Assembly (NCBI GenBank): GCA_948676835.1
Contig: CAPOZU010000016.1
Coordinates: forward strand, 1 to 51,210
DNA: 51,210 nt
Direction of reading: 5' to 3'
From: an uncultured Clostridia bacterium
Lineage (GTDB): Bacteria; Bacillota; Clostridia; TANB77; CAG-508
Under the pieces are notes generated by a model. That model saw only the letters and a list, made by a program, of their open reading frames with translations, was not told the DNA's origin and made no database searches. Position numbers and translations under genes: made by a program. Numbering within the stretch: position 1 is the first letter of the stretch; each line of letters begins with the position of its first letter. Below are positions 8,552-17,356 of this stretch, piece after piece.

Positions 8552-9389
8552 TTATTTATGATATTTTATTAATTTTGAAAGCATATCTTTTAAATCTTTT
8601 CTTTCAACAATCTTATCAATAAAACCATGTTCTAATAAAAATTCAGCAGTTTGAAAACCTTCAGGAAGTTTTTCGCCTATTGTCTGCTCTATAACTCTTT
8701 GACCTGCAAATCCAATCATTGCTTTAGGTTCGGATATTATAATATCTCCTAAACTTGCAAAAGATGCTGTTACCCCTCCATATGTTGGATCTGTTAAAAC
8801 AGAAATATATAAAAGACCTGCTTCGTCTAATTTTGTTAAAGCTGCTGTTGTTTTTGCCATCTGCATTAAAGATATAATTCCTTCTTGCATTCTAGCACCA
8901 CCAGAAACACAAAATATTATTATTGGAAGTTTCCTTTCAATTGCTTGCTCAATGGCATATGTTATTTTTTCACCTACAACACTTCCCATACTTCCCATCA
9001 TAAACCCGCTATCCATTATGCAAATTACTGTATCTTCGCCATTTATTTTACCTGTTCCGGCATGCTACTGCTTCTTCTAGACCTGTTTTTTCTCTTAATA
9101 TTTTTAATTTTTTTGTGTAGTCTTCCATTTCTAATGGATTTGCATTTTCAATATTTAAATCAAATTTTTCATAAGTCCCTTTATCTATTATTTGCTCTAA
9201 TCTTCTATTTATATGCATTCTGAAATAATGACCACAATTAGGGCAAATATTTAAATTATTCCATAATGCTTCTTTATAAATTATCTCCTTACACCCATCA
9301 CATTTTATCCATTTTCCAACTGGTATATCGATTTTACTTGGTTTATTTTTAGCTGATGGTTCTCTTTTTTTTATTTTATCAACAATCAT
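8552..9389 (-). CDS. accD: Acetyl-CoA carboxylase carboxyltransferase subunit beta, split by a +1 shift
   Basis: The gene lies in two frames. The first part (start 9389) encodes the four-Cys zinc ribbon (CDGC and CPNC) and runs to EEAVAC, then reads RNR and stops at about 9048. The second part continues GTGKINGEDTV, then SGFMMGSMGSVVGEKI and the oxyanion motif, and ends at 8552. Removing one C at about 9059-9060 joins them into a normal-length AccD of about 278 residues. The zero frame there is TGC CGG AAC AGG TAA. The neighbours (accC, accA) are intact and the enzyme should be essential, so sequencing error or programmed frameshifting is more likely than decay. Confidence 0.85.
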
Positions 9390-9415
9390 TTTAACACCTT
9401 CTATAACAAACTAAC

Positions 9416-10750
9416 TTATAACATTTTTTCTATAAATGATGTATCAAAGTTTCCTCTAATAAAATCTGGATTTTTGATTATTTCAAATAGAAAATCTCTA
9501 TTTGTTTCAACTCCATCTATTACAAGTTCTTCTAATGCCCTTTTCATTTTGCTAATTGCTTCATTTCTTGTATTTCCAAATACTATTATTTTAGCCAGCA
9601 TTGAATCATAATATGGAGGAATTGTATATCCATCATAAATACTTGAATCTATTCTTATCCCATTTCCTCCTGGTAAATTAAGACCTGTAATTTTTCCAGG
9701 GCATGGCATAAAGTTTTTGTTTGGATTTTCTGCATTTATTCTACATTCAATTGAATGTCCTTTAAAATTAATATCTTTTTGTTTAAATTTTAGTTTTTCT
9801 CCTGCTGCAATTTTAATTTGTTCTTTAACAATATCAATTCCTGTACGCATTTCAGTTATAGGATGTTCTACTTGAATTCTAGTATTCATTTCCATAAAAT
9901 AAAAATTTTTATCACTATCTACCAAGAATTCTACTGTTCCGCAACTTGTATAACCTGCTGCTTTTGCAGCTTTTACCGCTGCTTCTCCCATTTTATTTCT
10001 TAATTTTTCATCAATTGCAGTAGATGGTGTTTCTTCAATTACTTTTTGATGTTTTCTTTGAATAGAACAATCTCTTTCTCCTAAATGAACTACATTTCCA
10101 TGTTCATCTGCTAAGATTTGAATTTCGACATGTCTTGGATTTTTAACAAATTTTTCTATATAAACTTCATCATCATTAAAAGAAATTTTGGCTTCTTGCT
10201 TTACAACATTATAAGCTGTTTCAAGTTCATCACTATTGTTTACAATTCTAATTCCTTTTCCTCCGCCACCAGCTGCTGCTTTAAGCATTATTGGATATCC
10301 AATTTTTTCAGCAATTACTATTGCATCTTTTAATCCTTTTATACTTCCGTTTGATCCTGGAATTACTGGGACACCCGCTTTTTTCATCATATCTTTTGAA
10401 TTTGATTTATTTCCGAGCTTATCAATTACTTCACTTGTAGGTCCTATAAATTTTATATTAGATTCTTTGCAAATTCTTGCAAATTGTGAATTTTCAGATA
10501 AAAATCCAAAACCTGGATGGATACTATCACTTCCTGTTATATACGCAGCTTCTATTATATTTTTAATATTTAAATAGCTTTTATTAGAAGGAGCAGGTCC
10601 TATACAAACAGATTCGTCTGCAAGTCTTGTATGAAGTGCATCTTTATCTGCTTCTGAATATATTGCAACTGTTTTAATATTCATTTCTTTACAAGCTCTT
10701 ATTATTCTTACTGCTATTTCTCCACGATTGGCTATTAAGATTTTATTCAT
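9416..10750 (-). CDS. accC: Biotin carboxylase subunit of acetyl-CoA carboxylase
   Basis: 444 residues, the standard length. It carboxylates the biotin on AccB using ATP and bicarbonate. N-terminal domain (ILIANRGEIAVRIIRACKE), ATP-grasp with a glycine loop (MLKAAAGGGGKGIR), the KHQKVIEE stretch, and the catalytic EMNTRIQVEHPITEM are all present. Part of the accB-fabZ-accC-accD-accA segment, with ribosome site AAAGGAAG. No oddities seen. Confidence 0.97.
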   Translation of the reverse strand: MNKILIANRGEIAVRIIRACKEMNIKTVAIYSEADKDALHTRLADESVCIGPAPSNKSYLNIKNIIEAAYITGSDSIHPGFGFLSENSQFARICKESNIKFIGPTSEVIDKLGNKSNSKDMMKKAGVPVIPGSNGSIKGLKDAIVIAEKIGYPIMLKAAAGGGGKGIRIVNNSDELETAYNVVKQEAKISFNDDEVYIEKFVKNPRHVEIQILADEHGNVVHLGERDCSIQRKHQKVIEETPSTAIDEKLRNKMGEAAVKAAKAAGYTSCGTVEFLVDSDKNFYFMEMNTRIQVEHPITEMRTGIDIVKEQIKIAAGEKLKFKQKDINFKGHSIECRINAENPNKNFMPCPGKITGLNLPGGNGIRIDSSIYDGYTIPPYYDSMLAKIIVFGNTRNEAISKMKRALEELVIDGVETNRDFLFEIIKNPDFIRGNFDTSFIEKML

Positions 10751-10765
10751 ATCTACACTTCCTTT

Positions 10766-11188
10766 CTACACTACTGCAAATGTTAATTCTCCTTTAGCTG
10801 CAACCCTTCCATCAACTGTAGCAATTGCTTCTCCAATTCCTATTGGACCTTTTCTTTTTATAATTTTTACTTCTAATTTTAATCTATCACCTGGTACAAC
10901 CATTTTTTTAAATTTCATATTATTAATTCCACCAAATAAAGCATTTTTACCTTTATTTTCTTCCATTGAAAGAATTGCAACAGCACCTGCTTGTGCCAAA
11001 CTTTCTGTAATTAGAACTCCTGGCATAATAGGATTTCCTGGAAAATGTCCTTTAAAATACCATTCATTTTCATCAACATTTTTATAAGCAATGCAGCTTT
11101 CTCCTGGAACATATTCTTCTACTTCATCAATCATTAAAAATGGTTCTATTTGTGGAATAATTGATTTTATTTCTTCTTTGTTTAACAT
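10766..11188 (-). CDS. fabZ: 3-hydroxyacyl-ACP dehydratase FabZ
   Basis: 140 residues, hotdog fold. It dehydrates 3-hydroxyacyl-ACP to trans-2-enoyl-ACP. The catalytic His is in KGHFPGNPIMPGVL and the Glu in ITESLAQAGA. Between accB and accC, as in many Firmicutes fatty acid clusters; the gaps on either side are about 15 bases. Confidence 0.96.
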   Translation of the reverse strand: MLNKEEIKSIIPQIEPFLMIDEVEEYVPGESCIAYKNVDENEWYFKGHFPGNPIMPGVLITESLAQAGAVAILSMEENKGKNALFGGINNMKFKKMVVPGDRLKLEVKIIKRKGPIGIGEAIATVDGRVAAKGELTFAVV

Positions 11189-11203
11189 ATTAAGCTCCTT
11201 TTT

Positions 11204-11644
11204 TTAAACAATTCTAAACAATGGTTTTCCATAGTCTACTGGCTCGCCATCTTTTACAAAAATTTCGGCAATTTTTCCTTCAAATTCAGATTCTATTTCG
11301 TTCATTAATTTCATTGCTTCTATTATACAAAGTACTGTTCCTTTTTTTACTTCTTTTCCTACTTCTACAAAGGGACTGCTATCAGGAGATGGTTTCATAT
11401 AAAAAGTTCCAATCATTGGAGATTTTACAATATTACCTTCTTCTTTCTCTTCTTGTTTTGAAGTTGTTTCAGTATTATTTGTATTTTCTTTAGCTATTGC
11501 TTCCTCACAAGTTGTTACTACAACTTGTTTTGAATTATTTTTTTCCATTTTGATTTTTATGCCATCAGGAAATTCTATATCAAGTGATGTTAGTTTTGAA
11601 TTTCCCATATCATCCATCAATTGTTTTATCTTTTCATATTCCAC
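11204..11644 (-). CDS. accB: Biotin carboxyl carrier protein of acetyl-CoA carboxylase
   Basis: 146 residues from a GTG start with AGGAGG. The C-terminal biotinyl domain carries the biotin attachment site EAMKLMNEI with Lys112. A Glu/Lys/Thr-rich linker (about 50-72) joins it to the N-terminal segment, which contacts the carboxylase. Its biotinylating enzyme is encoded upstream in the same operon. Confidence 0.96.
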   Translation of the reverse strand: MEYEKIKQLMDDMGNSKLTSLDIEFPDGIKIKMEKNNSKQVVVTTCEEAIAKENTNNTETTSKQEEKEEGNIVKSPMIGTFYMKPSPDSSPFVEVGKEVKKGTVLCIIEAMKLMNEIESEFEGKIAEIFVKDGEPVDYGKPLFRIV

Positions 11645-11656
11645 TTTAGTTTCCTC

Positions 11657-12895
11657 CTAATCTACATATTTTTTCAAAATTATACTGCTATTGTGACCAC
11701 CAAATCCTAAAGAATTAGACATTACATAATTTAAATCTTTTTCTACTGGTTTATTTGGAACAATATCTATATCACATTCTTCATCTTTTTCTTTATAATT
11801 AATTGTTGGTGGTATTAATTTATTTTCAAGAGCCTTTGTACAAATAATTGCTTCAATTGCTCCAGCAGCACCAAGTAAATGACCTGTATTTCCTTTAGTT
11901 GAACTCATTTTTACAACTTTACTATTTTCTCCTAAAAGCAATTTTACTGCTTTTGTTTCTGTACTATCATTTAAATGTGTTGAAGTTCCATGAGCATTTA
12001 TATAATCTATATCATTTGGAGTTATTTTTGCATCTTTAATTGCTCTTTCCATAGCTCTAGCTGCACCTTTTCCTTCTGGATCAGGAGATGTAATATGATA
12101 TGCGTCTGATGTAGCTCCGTATCCTACTACTTCTGCGTAGATTTTAGCACCTCTTTTTTTGGCATGTTCTAATTCTTCTAGAACTAAAACTCCTGAACCT
12201 TCTCCCATTACAAATCCACTTCTTTCTTTATCAAATGGAATACTAGCTCTTGTTTTATCAGTTCCAGTACATAATGCTTTCATATTTTCAAAACCAGCAA
12301 TTCCTAGTTCGCAAATAGCAGCCTCTGTTCCACCAGCTAAAATAACTTCCTCATATCCTGATTTTATATTTCTATAAGCTTCACCAATTGAATGAGTAGA
12401 AGAAGCACAAGCAGTTACTATTGAAATTGATTCTCCCTTTAGTCCTAAATCCATTGCAACATTACCAGCAGGCATATTAGCTATAGACATTGGTATAAAC
12501 ATTGGAGAGATTCTATTTGCTCCTTTTTCAAATTTAATTTGACTTTGATTTTCTATTGTAATAAGTCCACCAATTCCAGAACCAATAAAAATTCCAACAT
12601 TTTCTAAATTTGTATTTTCCTCATTAATTCCGCTATCTTTTAAAGCTTCTCTTGCAGCAATTATAGCAAATTGAGAACTTCTATCTAATCTTTTTGCCTG
12701 TTTTGCATCTAAATATTTTGAAGCATCATATTCCTTAACTTCTGCTGCTAATTTTGTTTTTAAATTACTATTATCAAATAAAGTAATTTCATCAATCCCA
12801 CATTTGCAATTTTTAATTCCATCCCAAGTATTTTCTACATCATTTCCAATAGGATTTATTGTTCCTAATCCTGTTATTACTACTCTTTTTTCCAT
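11657..12895 (-). CDS. fabF: Beta-ketoacyl-ACP synthase II
   Basis: 412 residues. It condenses malonyl-ACP with acyl-ACP. The active-site Cys163 lies in VTACASSTHSIG; the His residues are in NAHGTSTHLND and GNTGHLLGAAG, giving the Cys-His-His triad of KAS I/II enzymes. It is the only condensing enzyme in the window; no FabH is seen. Strong ribosome site AGGAGG. Confidence 0.97.
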   Translation of the reverse strand: MEKRVVITGLGTINPIGNDVENTWDGIKNCKCGIDEITLFDNSNLKTKLAAEVKEYDASKYLDAKQAKRLDRSSQFAIIAAREALKDSGINEENTNLENVGIFIGSGIGGLITIENQSQIKFEKGANRISPMFIPMSIANMPAGNVAMDLGLKGESISIVTACASSTHSIGEAYRNIKSGYEEVILAGGTEAAICELGIAGFENMKALCTGTDKTRASIPFDKERSGFVMGEGSGVLVLEELEHAKKRGAKIYAEVVGYGATSDAYHITSPDPEGKGAARAMERAIKDAKITPNDIDYINAHGTSTHLNDSTETKAVKLLLGENSKVVKMSSTKGNTGHLLGAAGAIEAIICTKALENKLIPPTINYKEKDEECDIDIVPNKPVEKDLNYVMSNSLGFGGHNSSIILKKYVD

Positions 12896-12930
12896 TTTTA
12901 CCTCCTATTTAATCAATTTTAAAGGATTTT

Positions 12931-13665
12931 TCACATTAACATTCCGCCATCTATATTAATAACTTGCCCTGTAATATAACTACTATCACTTGACGCCAAA
13001 AATTTAACAACATTTGCAACATCTTCTGCAGTTCCTTCTCTTCTTAAAGGAATTTGTTCTAATATCTTATCTTTCACATCATCTTTCAAAACATTTGTCA
13101 TATCTGTTTTAATAAAACCTGGTGCAATAGCATTTACAAGTATATTTCTACTAGCAAGTTCTTTGGCTAAGCTTTTTGTAAATCCAATTATTCCAGCTTT
13201 AGATGATGCATAATTTGATTGTCCTGCATTTCCTGAAATTCCTACAACTGAAGCAAGATTTATTATTCTTCCACATCTTGCTTTCATCATATAAGATGAA
13301 ACATTTTTAGTCATATTAAATGTTCCACATAAATTAACATCTATAACACTTTTAAAATCTTCTTCTTTCATTCGAAGTAATAACATATCTTTGGTTATTC
13401 CTGCATTATTAACAAGTACATCTATTTGTCCAAATTGATCTATTGTTTGTTTTGTGATTTTTTCTGCATCTTCAAAATTAGATACATCACCTTCTACTAC
13501 TAAACATTTAACATTATTATTTTCTATTTCTTCTTTAATTTTTAAAACTTCTTCGTTTTGTTTTCTGCAATTTAAACTTATGTCATATCCTTCTTTTGCA
13601 AGTGTAATTGCAATTTGTTTTCCTATTCCTCGTGATGCTCCTGTAATTAAAGCAACTTTATTCAT
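12931..13665 (-). CDS. fabG: 3-oxoacyl-ACP reductase FabG
   Basis: 244 residues from the ATG at 13663-13665, preceded by AAAGGAGG; the frame extends to 13686 but that start lies inside fabD. Short-chain dehydrogenase with TGASRGIG near the N-terminus, the NNAG motif, and catalytic Ser139, Tyr152 and Lys156 (YASSK). Its start overlaps the end of fabD by 8 bases, which suggests translational coupling. Confidence 0.96.
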   Translation of the reverse strand: MNKVALITGASRGIGKQIAITLAKEGYDISLNCRKQNEEVLKIKEEIENNNVKCLVVEGDVSNFEDAEKITKQTIDQFGQIDVLVNNAGITKDMLLLRMKEEDFKSVIDVNLCGTFNMTKNVSSYMMKARCGRIINLASVVGISGNAGQSNYASSKAGIIGFTKSLAKELASRNILVNAIAPGFIKTDMTNVLKDDVKDKILEQIPLRREGTAEDVANVVKFLASSDSSYITGQVINIDGGMLM

Positions 13666-14599
13666 AAATACCTCCTTTAATTTCATTTATTGTATTTTTA
13701 TAGCTTTCAATATCATTAATATTAAATACATGTATATTTCTATCTATCTTTTTTACAAATCCTGATAATGTTTTACCTGGTCCAATTTCAAAAAATGTAT
13801 CAATTCCCATATCTATCATTGTTCTTAAAGATTGTTCAAATTTAACTGGATTAATTATGTGTTTTGCTAAAATTTCTTTTATATCATCTTTATCAGAATA
13901 TTCTTTTCCATCAATATTTTTTATAACCTTAGTATTAAACGAATTTATTTCTATATTTTCAAGCTCTTTTCTTAGTTCTATAGAAGCCTTTTCTAGCATT
14001 TTAGTATGAAATGGTCCTGAAGTTTTTAATTCTAAAGTTCTCTTAGCACCTGCTTCTTTTAGTTTTTGACTAACTTCATCTACTGCTTTTTTTTCTCCTG
14101 AAATAACTATTTGACCTGGACAATTAAAATTTGCTGGAGCAACAAATCCATTTGATATTTCATTACATACATTTGTAACTGTTTCCTCATCAAGTCCTAA
14201 AATTGCAGCCATGCTCCAATCTCCTTTTGGACATAACTCTTGCATTAATTCTCCTCTAGTTTTTACAATTTTTACTCCATCTTCAAAAGAAATTGCTTCA
14301 CTATTTATTAAAGCTGAATATTCTCCCAAACTTAATCCGCTTGATGCAATTGCTTGAATTTTTTCTTTTTTCAATAATTCTAATATTGCTAAACTCATTG
14401 TTAAAATACATATTTGTGTATTTTTAGTTTGACTTAAAATTTCTTCTGAAGAATTAAAAGTAATATCCGCAACTTTAACCCCTGTTATTTCCTCAACTTT
14501 TTTATAAACATTTCTATATTCTTCATATTCATCATATAAACTTTTTCCCATCCCAACTATTTGAGCCCCTTGGCCTGGAAATAAAAATCCTATTTTCAT
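13658..14599 (-). CDS. fabD: Malonyl-CoA:ACP transacylase
   Basis: 313 residues. It moves malonyl from CoA to ACP. The nucleophile Ser90 is in the GLSLGEYSAL motif and the catalytic His198 in SGPFHTKML; FPGQGAQ is at the N-terminus. The gap to the biotin ligase is only 2 bases. The ACP gene itself is not in this window. Confidence 0.96.
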   Translation of the reverse strand: MKIGFLFPGQGAQIVGMGKSLYDEYEEYRNVYKKVEEITGVKVADITFNSSEEILSQTKNTQICILTMSLAILELLKKEKIQAIASSGLSLGEYSALINSEAISFEDGVKIVKTRGELMQELCPKGDWSMAAILGLDEETVTNVCNEISNGFVAPANFNCPGQIVISGEKKAVDEVSQKLKEAGAKRTLELKTSGPFHTKMLEKASIELRKELENIEINSFNTKVIKNIDGKEYSDKDDIKEILAKHIINPVKFEQSLRTMIDMGIDTFFEIGPGKTLSGFVKKIDRNIHVFNINDIESYKNTINEIKGGIYE

Positions 14600-14601
14600 T
14601 A

Positions 14602-15171
14602 CTAAACTCCCTTACAAATCAACTTATTTTCTAATCTATTACAGAATTCACCTATAACCCTGTAGTTATCAATCTCTACATTAAACTCATTTTCTATTGA
14701 TGTTGAAATATTTTTTATTTCATCAAAAGTCTCTTTTTCATTAGTATTTATTCCTACACCAATTACTAATACTTTTACATTATTTCCTTGTAGTTTTGTT
14801 TCTGTTAAAATTCCTCCAACCTTTTTACCATTTATCATAAGGTCATTTGGAAGTTTAATATCAAGTTCTATTTCATATAAATCTTTAAAAATACTTACTA
14901 ATATTTCTGCAATTTCAAAAGTAAAATTATTCAACAAATCTATATTGCAATCAGGAAACAAAACTATAGAAAATGCTATATTATTATTTTTCTCTGTATA
15001 CCAATTTCTACCATGAGTTCCAATTGCTGAGCTTTGATTTCTTGCTATAATTATAGTTCCATTGTCTATTTTGTTATTTGCAATTCTTCTCCAAATTTCT
15101 TTTTGAGTTGAATCAATTTGTTCATAGTAAAAACATTTTTGACCTATATAATTTGTTTTTAGATTTTTCAT
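14602..15171 (-). CDS. birA: Biotin--[acetyl-CoA-carboxylase] ligase, short catalytic form
   Basis: About 189 residues. The catalytic core of biotin protein ligases is visible: QIDSTQKE, the biotin-binding GTHGRNWYTE region, KLPNDLMINGKKVGGILTE and GVGINTN. There is no N-terminal DNA-binding domain, so it is not a BirA-type repressor, and the usual small C-terminal domain also seems missing. The start is uncertain: ATG at 15171 follows the ligase stop by one base, while TTG at 15180 has the better GAGGAG spacing. Placing the ligase in the same operon as its substrate accB is logical but not the most common layout. Confidence 0.85.
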   Translation of the reverse strand: MKNLKTNYIGQKCFYYEQIDSTQKEIWRRIANNKIDNGTIIIARNQSSAIGTHGRNWYTEKNNNIAFSIVLFPDCNIDLLNNFTFEIAEILVSIFKDLYEIELDIKLPNDLMINGKKVGGILTETKLQGNNVKVLVIGVGINTNEKETFDEIKNISTSIENEFNVEIDNYRVIGEFCNRLENKLICKGV

Positions 15172-15172
15172 T

Positions 15173-16867
15173 TTATACAACAGTTTTTATCTCCTCTTGT
15201 CTTTTTATTTTTGAAGTTGTTGTTTTAATTAATGGTGTTTCTGTAAAAACAATTCCTCTTATAGCTTTATATGGAGGCATTGTTTTATTTATTTCTTTTA
15301 TTCTTTTATCTAATGCCTTATATATTTCTTGTTCTGTTTCAACTTTATATGCAGTTTTCACAATATCTTTATCATAAACAATTTTTACATATATTTTTAT
15401 ATCATCTTTATCTTTTTTATTTGACTTACCAAAAATAAAAGATTCTTTTACACCTTCAATTCTATTTACTAAACTCTCCATTTCCTCTGGAAAAATGTTT
15501 TTCCCGTTTTTTAGAACAATAACACTCTTCTTTCTACCTTTAATAAAAATATAGCCTTCATTATCTATAGTTGCTAAATCTCCAGTATAAAACCAATTAT
15601 CAACTAATACTTCATTAGTTGCCTCTTCATTTTTAAAATATCCCATCATTATATTAGGACCTCTTACAACTAACTCTCCCATTCCATCTGCATCTGGATT
15701 TTCAATTTTAGCCTCTACATGTGGTAGTGCCTTTCCTATAGAACCAACTCTAAAATCAGTATTTGTTTCAACTCCAATTACTGGTGAAGTTTCTGTTAAT
15801 CCATATCCTTGACAAAGATTTATACCCCATTTTCTAAAAGTCTCTTCAACATTTTTATCTAACGCAGCAGCACCACTAATAAATAACTTTATATGTCCAC
15901 CGAATATTTGATGAATTTCTTTAAAAATTTCTTTTTTTTCTTCCATTGTACAATCTTTATATTTTTCTTCTAAATCTCTAACTTTTTGCAATTTGCCTTC
16001 TTTTTCTAATTTTTTTAAAATATTTTTATAAGTATTTTCATAAATAGCAGGAACAAAAGACGCAAAAGTTATTTCATATTCATTTAAATTTTCTAATATA
16101 TGTCTTATTCCATCACAGAAAGATGTTTGGCATCCTCTATATAAAGAAAATAAAAATCCTACTGTACATTCAAAAACATGATGTAATGGTAAAAAAGATA
16201 AAATTCTATCACTTGAATCTATATCTAGTACTGTTGCTATATCCATTAAATTTGAACACAAATTTCTATGACATAAAGCTACAACTTTAGATTCTGAAGT
16301 TGTTCCAGAAGTAAATAGCATTATATTCATTTCTTCTGGATTAATTTCGCTATCCAAAAATTCTCTATTTCCGTTTTTTAATAATACATTTCCAATTTCT
16401 ATAAGTTCAGATTGAGAATAAATTCCGTTTGAATGTGTTTTAGTATCCATAGAAATTAAATGTTTTAATTTTCCTGTTCCTTCTAATACCATTTTCTTTA
16501 GTTTATCTTGATATTTTCCAGAATAGAAAATTGCTTCAACTTCTGATCTTTCTATTAATCTTTTTAATTCATTTTCTGGTAATGACTTATCGAGTGGAAC
16601 TACAATGCCAGTTCCACAAACAATTGCCAAATATGCAATTTCCCATTCAAATCTATTTTCTCCAATTACTGCAATTCTTTTTCCTTTTAAGTTAAGACTT
16701 ATTAATGCTGTTCCTAAAGCATCTATCATTTCTCTTACTTCTTTATGTGTATAAATTTTATATTTATTTTCAGCTATTCTTATTTTATATGCTGGTCTTT
16801 CTCCATACTCTATACCAGTCTTTTTTAACATATCTTTTAAATCTGTAATTTCTATCACATTTTTCAT
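15173..16867 (-). CDS. Long-chain acyl-CoA/acyl-ACP synthetase (AMP-forming), paralogue 2, first gene of the fatty acid operon
   Basis: 564 residues with the ANL motifs MLFTSGTTSESK (about 184), QGYGLTETSPV, YTGDLATID (about 427) and IKGRKKSVIVLKNGKNIFPEE. The predicted adenylation Lys is near the C-terminus (TTTSKIKRQEE). Very similar in plan to the copies at 5004 and 27236. Leading the de novo synthesis operon, it could recycle free or exogenous fatty acids into acyl-ACP or acyl-CoA. Two operator-like sites and a hairpin lie in its leader. Confidence 0.88.
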   Translation of the reverse strand: MKNVIEITDLKDMLKKTGIEYGERPAYKIRIAENKYKIYTHKEVREMIDALGTALISLNLKGKRIAVIGENRFEWEIAYLAIVCGTGIVVPLDKSLPENELKRLIERSEVEAIFYSGKYQDKLKKMVLEGTGKLKHLISMDTKTHSNGIYSQSELIEIGNVLLKNGNREFLDSEINPEEMNIMLFTSGTTSESKVVALCHRNLCSNLMDIATVLDIDSSDRILSFLPLHHVFECTVGFLFSLYRGCQTSFCDGIRHILENLNEYEITFASFVPAIYENTYKNILKKLEKEGKLQKVRDLEEKYKDCTMEEKKEIFKEIHQIFGGHIKLFISGAAALDKNVEETFRKWGINLCQGYGLTETSPVIGVETNTDFRVGSIGKALPHVEAKIENPDADGMGELVVRGPNIMMGYFKNEEATNEVLVDNWFYTGDLATIDNEGYIFIKGRKKSVIVLKNGKNIFPEEMESLVNRIEGVKESFIFGKSNKKDKDDIKIYVKIVYDKDIVKTAYKVETEQEIYKALDKRIKEINKTMPPYKAIRGIVFTETPLIKTTTSKIKRQEEIKTVV

Positions 16868-16898
16868 ATAAGATAAAACTCCTTAATTAATTATTTTT

Positions 16899-16933
16899 TT
16901 GAAAATCGAGAAAGAACTTTTCTCGATTTTCAA
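16899..16933 (-). promoter_or_regulatory. Perfect 15-bp hairpin in the fatty acid operon leader
   Basis: TTGAAAATCGAGAAA (16899-16913) pairs perfectly with 16919-16933 around a 5-base loop. It lies about 32 bases upstream of the first start codon. It is not followed by a T tract in the direction of the operon, so it is not a simple terminator; an mRNA-stability or protein-binding element is possible. Confidence 0.6.
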
Positions 16934-17003
16934 AAGTTTGTAAGAAATAAAGTTTATGTGAAATCTACTTTTAAAATATATCACAATTTTTTCTAAAAAT
17001 AAT

Positions 17004-17040
17004 TATACTGACTGGTCAAAAGCATAGACTGATTGGTCAA
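17004..17040 (-). promoter_or_regulatory. Two tandem candidate TetR operators at the fatty acid operon promoter
   Basis: On the minus strand the sites read TTGACCAATCAGTC and TTGACCAGTCAGTATAAT, with their GACC cores 21 bases apart, i.e. two helical turns. The second overlaps a TATAAT-like -10. They share TGACC-N4-GT with the site upstream of ligase 1. Cooperative repression or activation by the TetR protein encoded at 28979 is a reasonable inference. Confidence 0.6.
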
Positions 17041-17045
17041 AAAAA

Positions 17046-17339
17046 TTGCTATTTGTGTGAGTAAATTATTATACAAAATTTAATTAATAGCATTATTTTT
17101 CAATAATATATTTTCTTCATTACGAATTCTCGGTAATCCGTCGTATTTTATAGTAGATTATTAAATTTTAAAAGAAGTAGCGCCCTCAAAAGACAAGTTT
17201 GAGATTCCCTACTTCTTTTAAAATTAATCTACTAATAAAACACTTTGTTTACATTCGAATTCTTCACTCAGAGAATATATTATTTAAAAATATGCTATTA
17301 GTTAGATAAAGACATCAATTTACTCATGCAAATAAGCAA
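17046..17339. repeat. Palindromic intergenic element A, copy 1
   Basis: 294 bases that fold back on themselves. The ends TTGCTATTTG and CAAATAAGCAA pair imperfectly, arms of about 90 bases follow, and an inner stem TAGTAGATT...AATCTACTA encloses a GC-richer core with CTCAAA/TTTGAG. A second copy lies at 33471-33765. No ORF of note. It resembles a MITE, or a structured RNA, placed immediately upstream of the fatty acid promoter. No clear target-site duplication was seen. With the leader hairpin and operators it fills the gap 16868-17356. Confidence 0.8.
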
Positions 17340-17356
17340 CTTTAAAAGCTATGTGA

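Noticed and set aside
8552..9016. Second half of accD as an independent gene starting at 9016
   Set aside because: The coding similarity to AccD continues upstream of that ATG (GTGKINGEDTV), so it is one shifted gene.
17046..17339. CRISPR array or tRNA cluster in the repeat-rich gaps
   Set aside because: The repeats are fold-back pairs, not regularly spaced direct repeats, and no cloverleaf was recognised.
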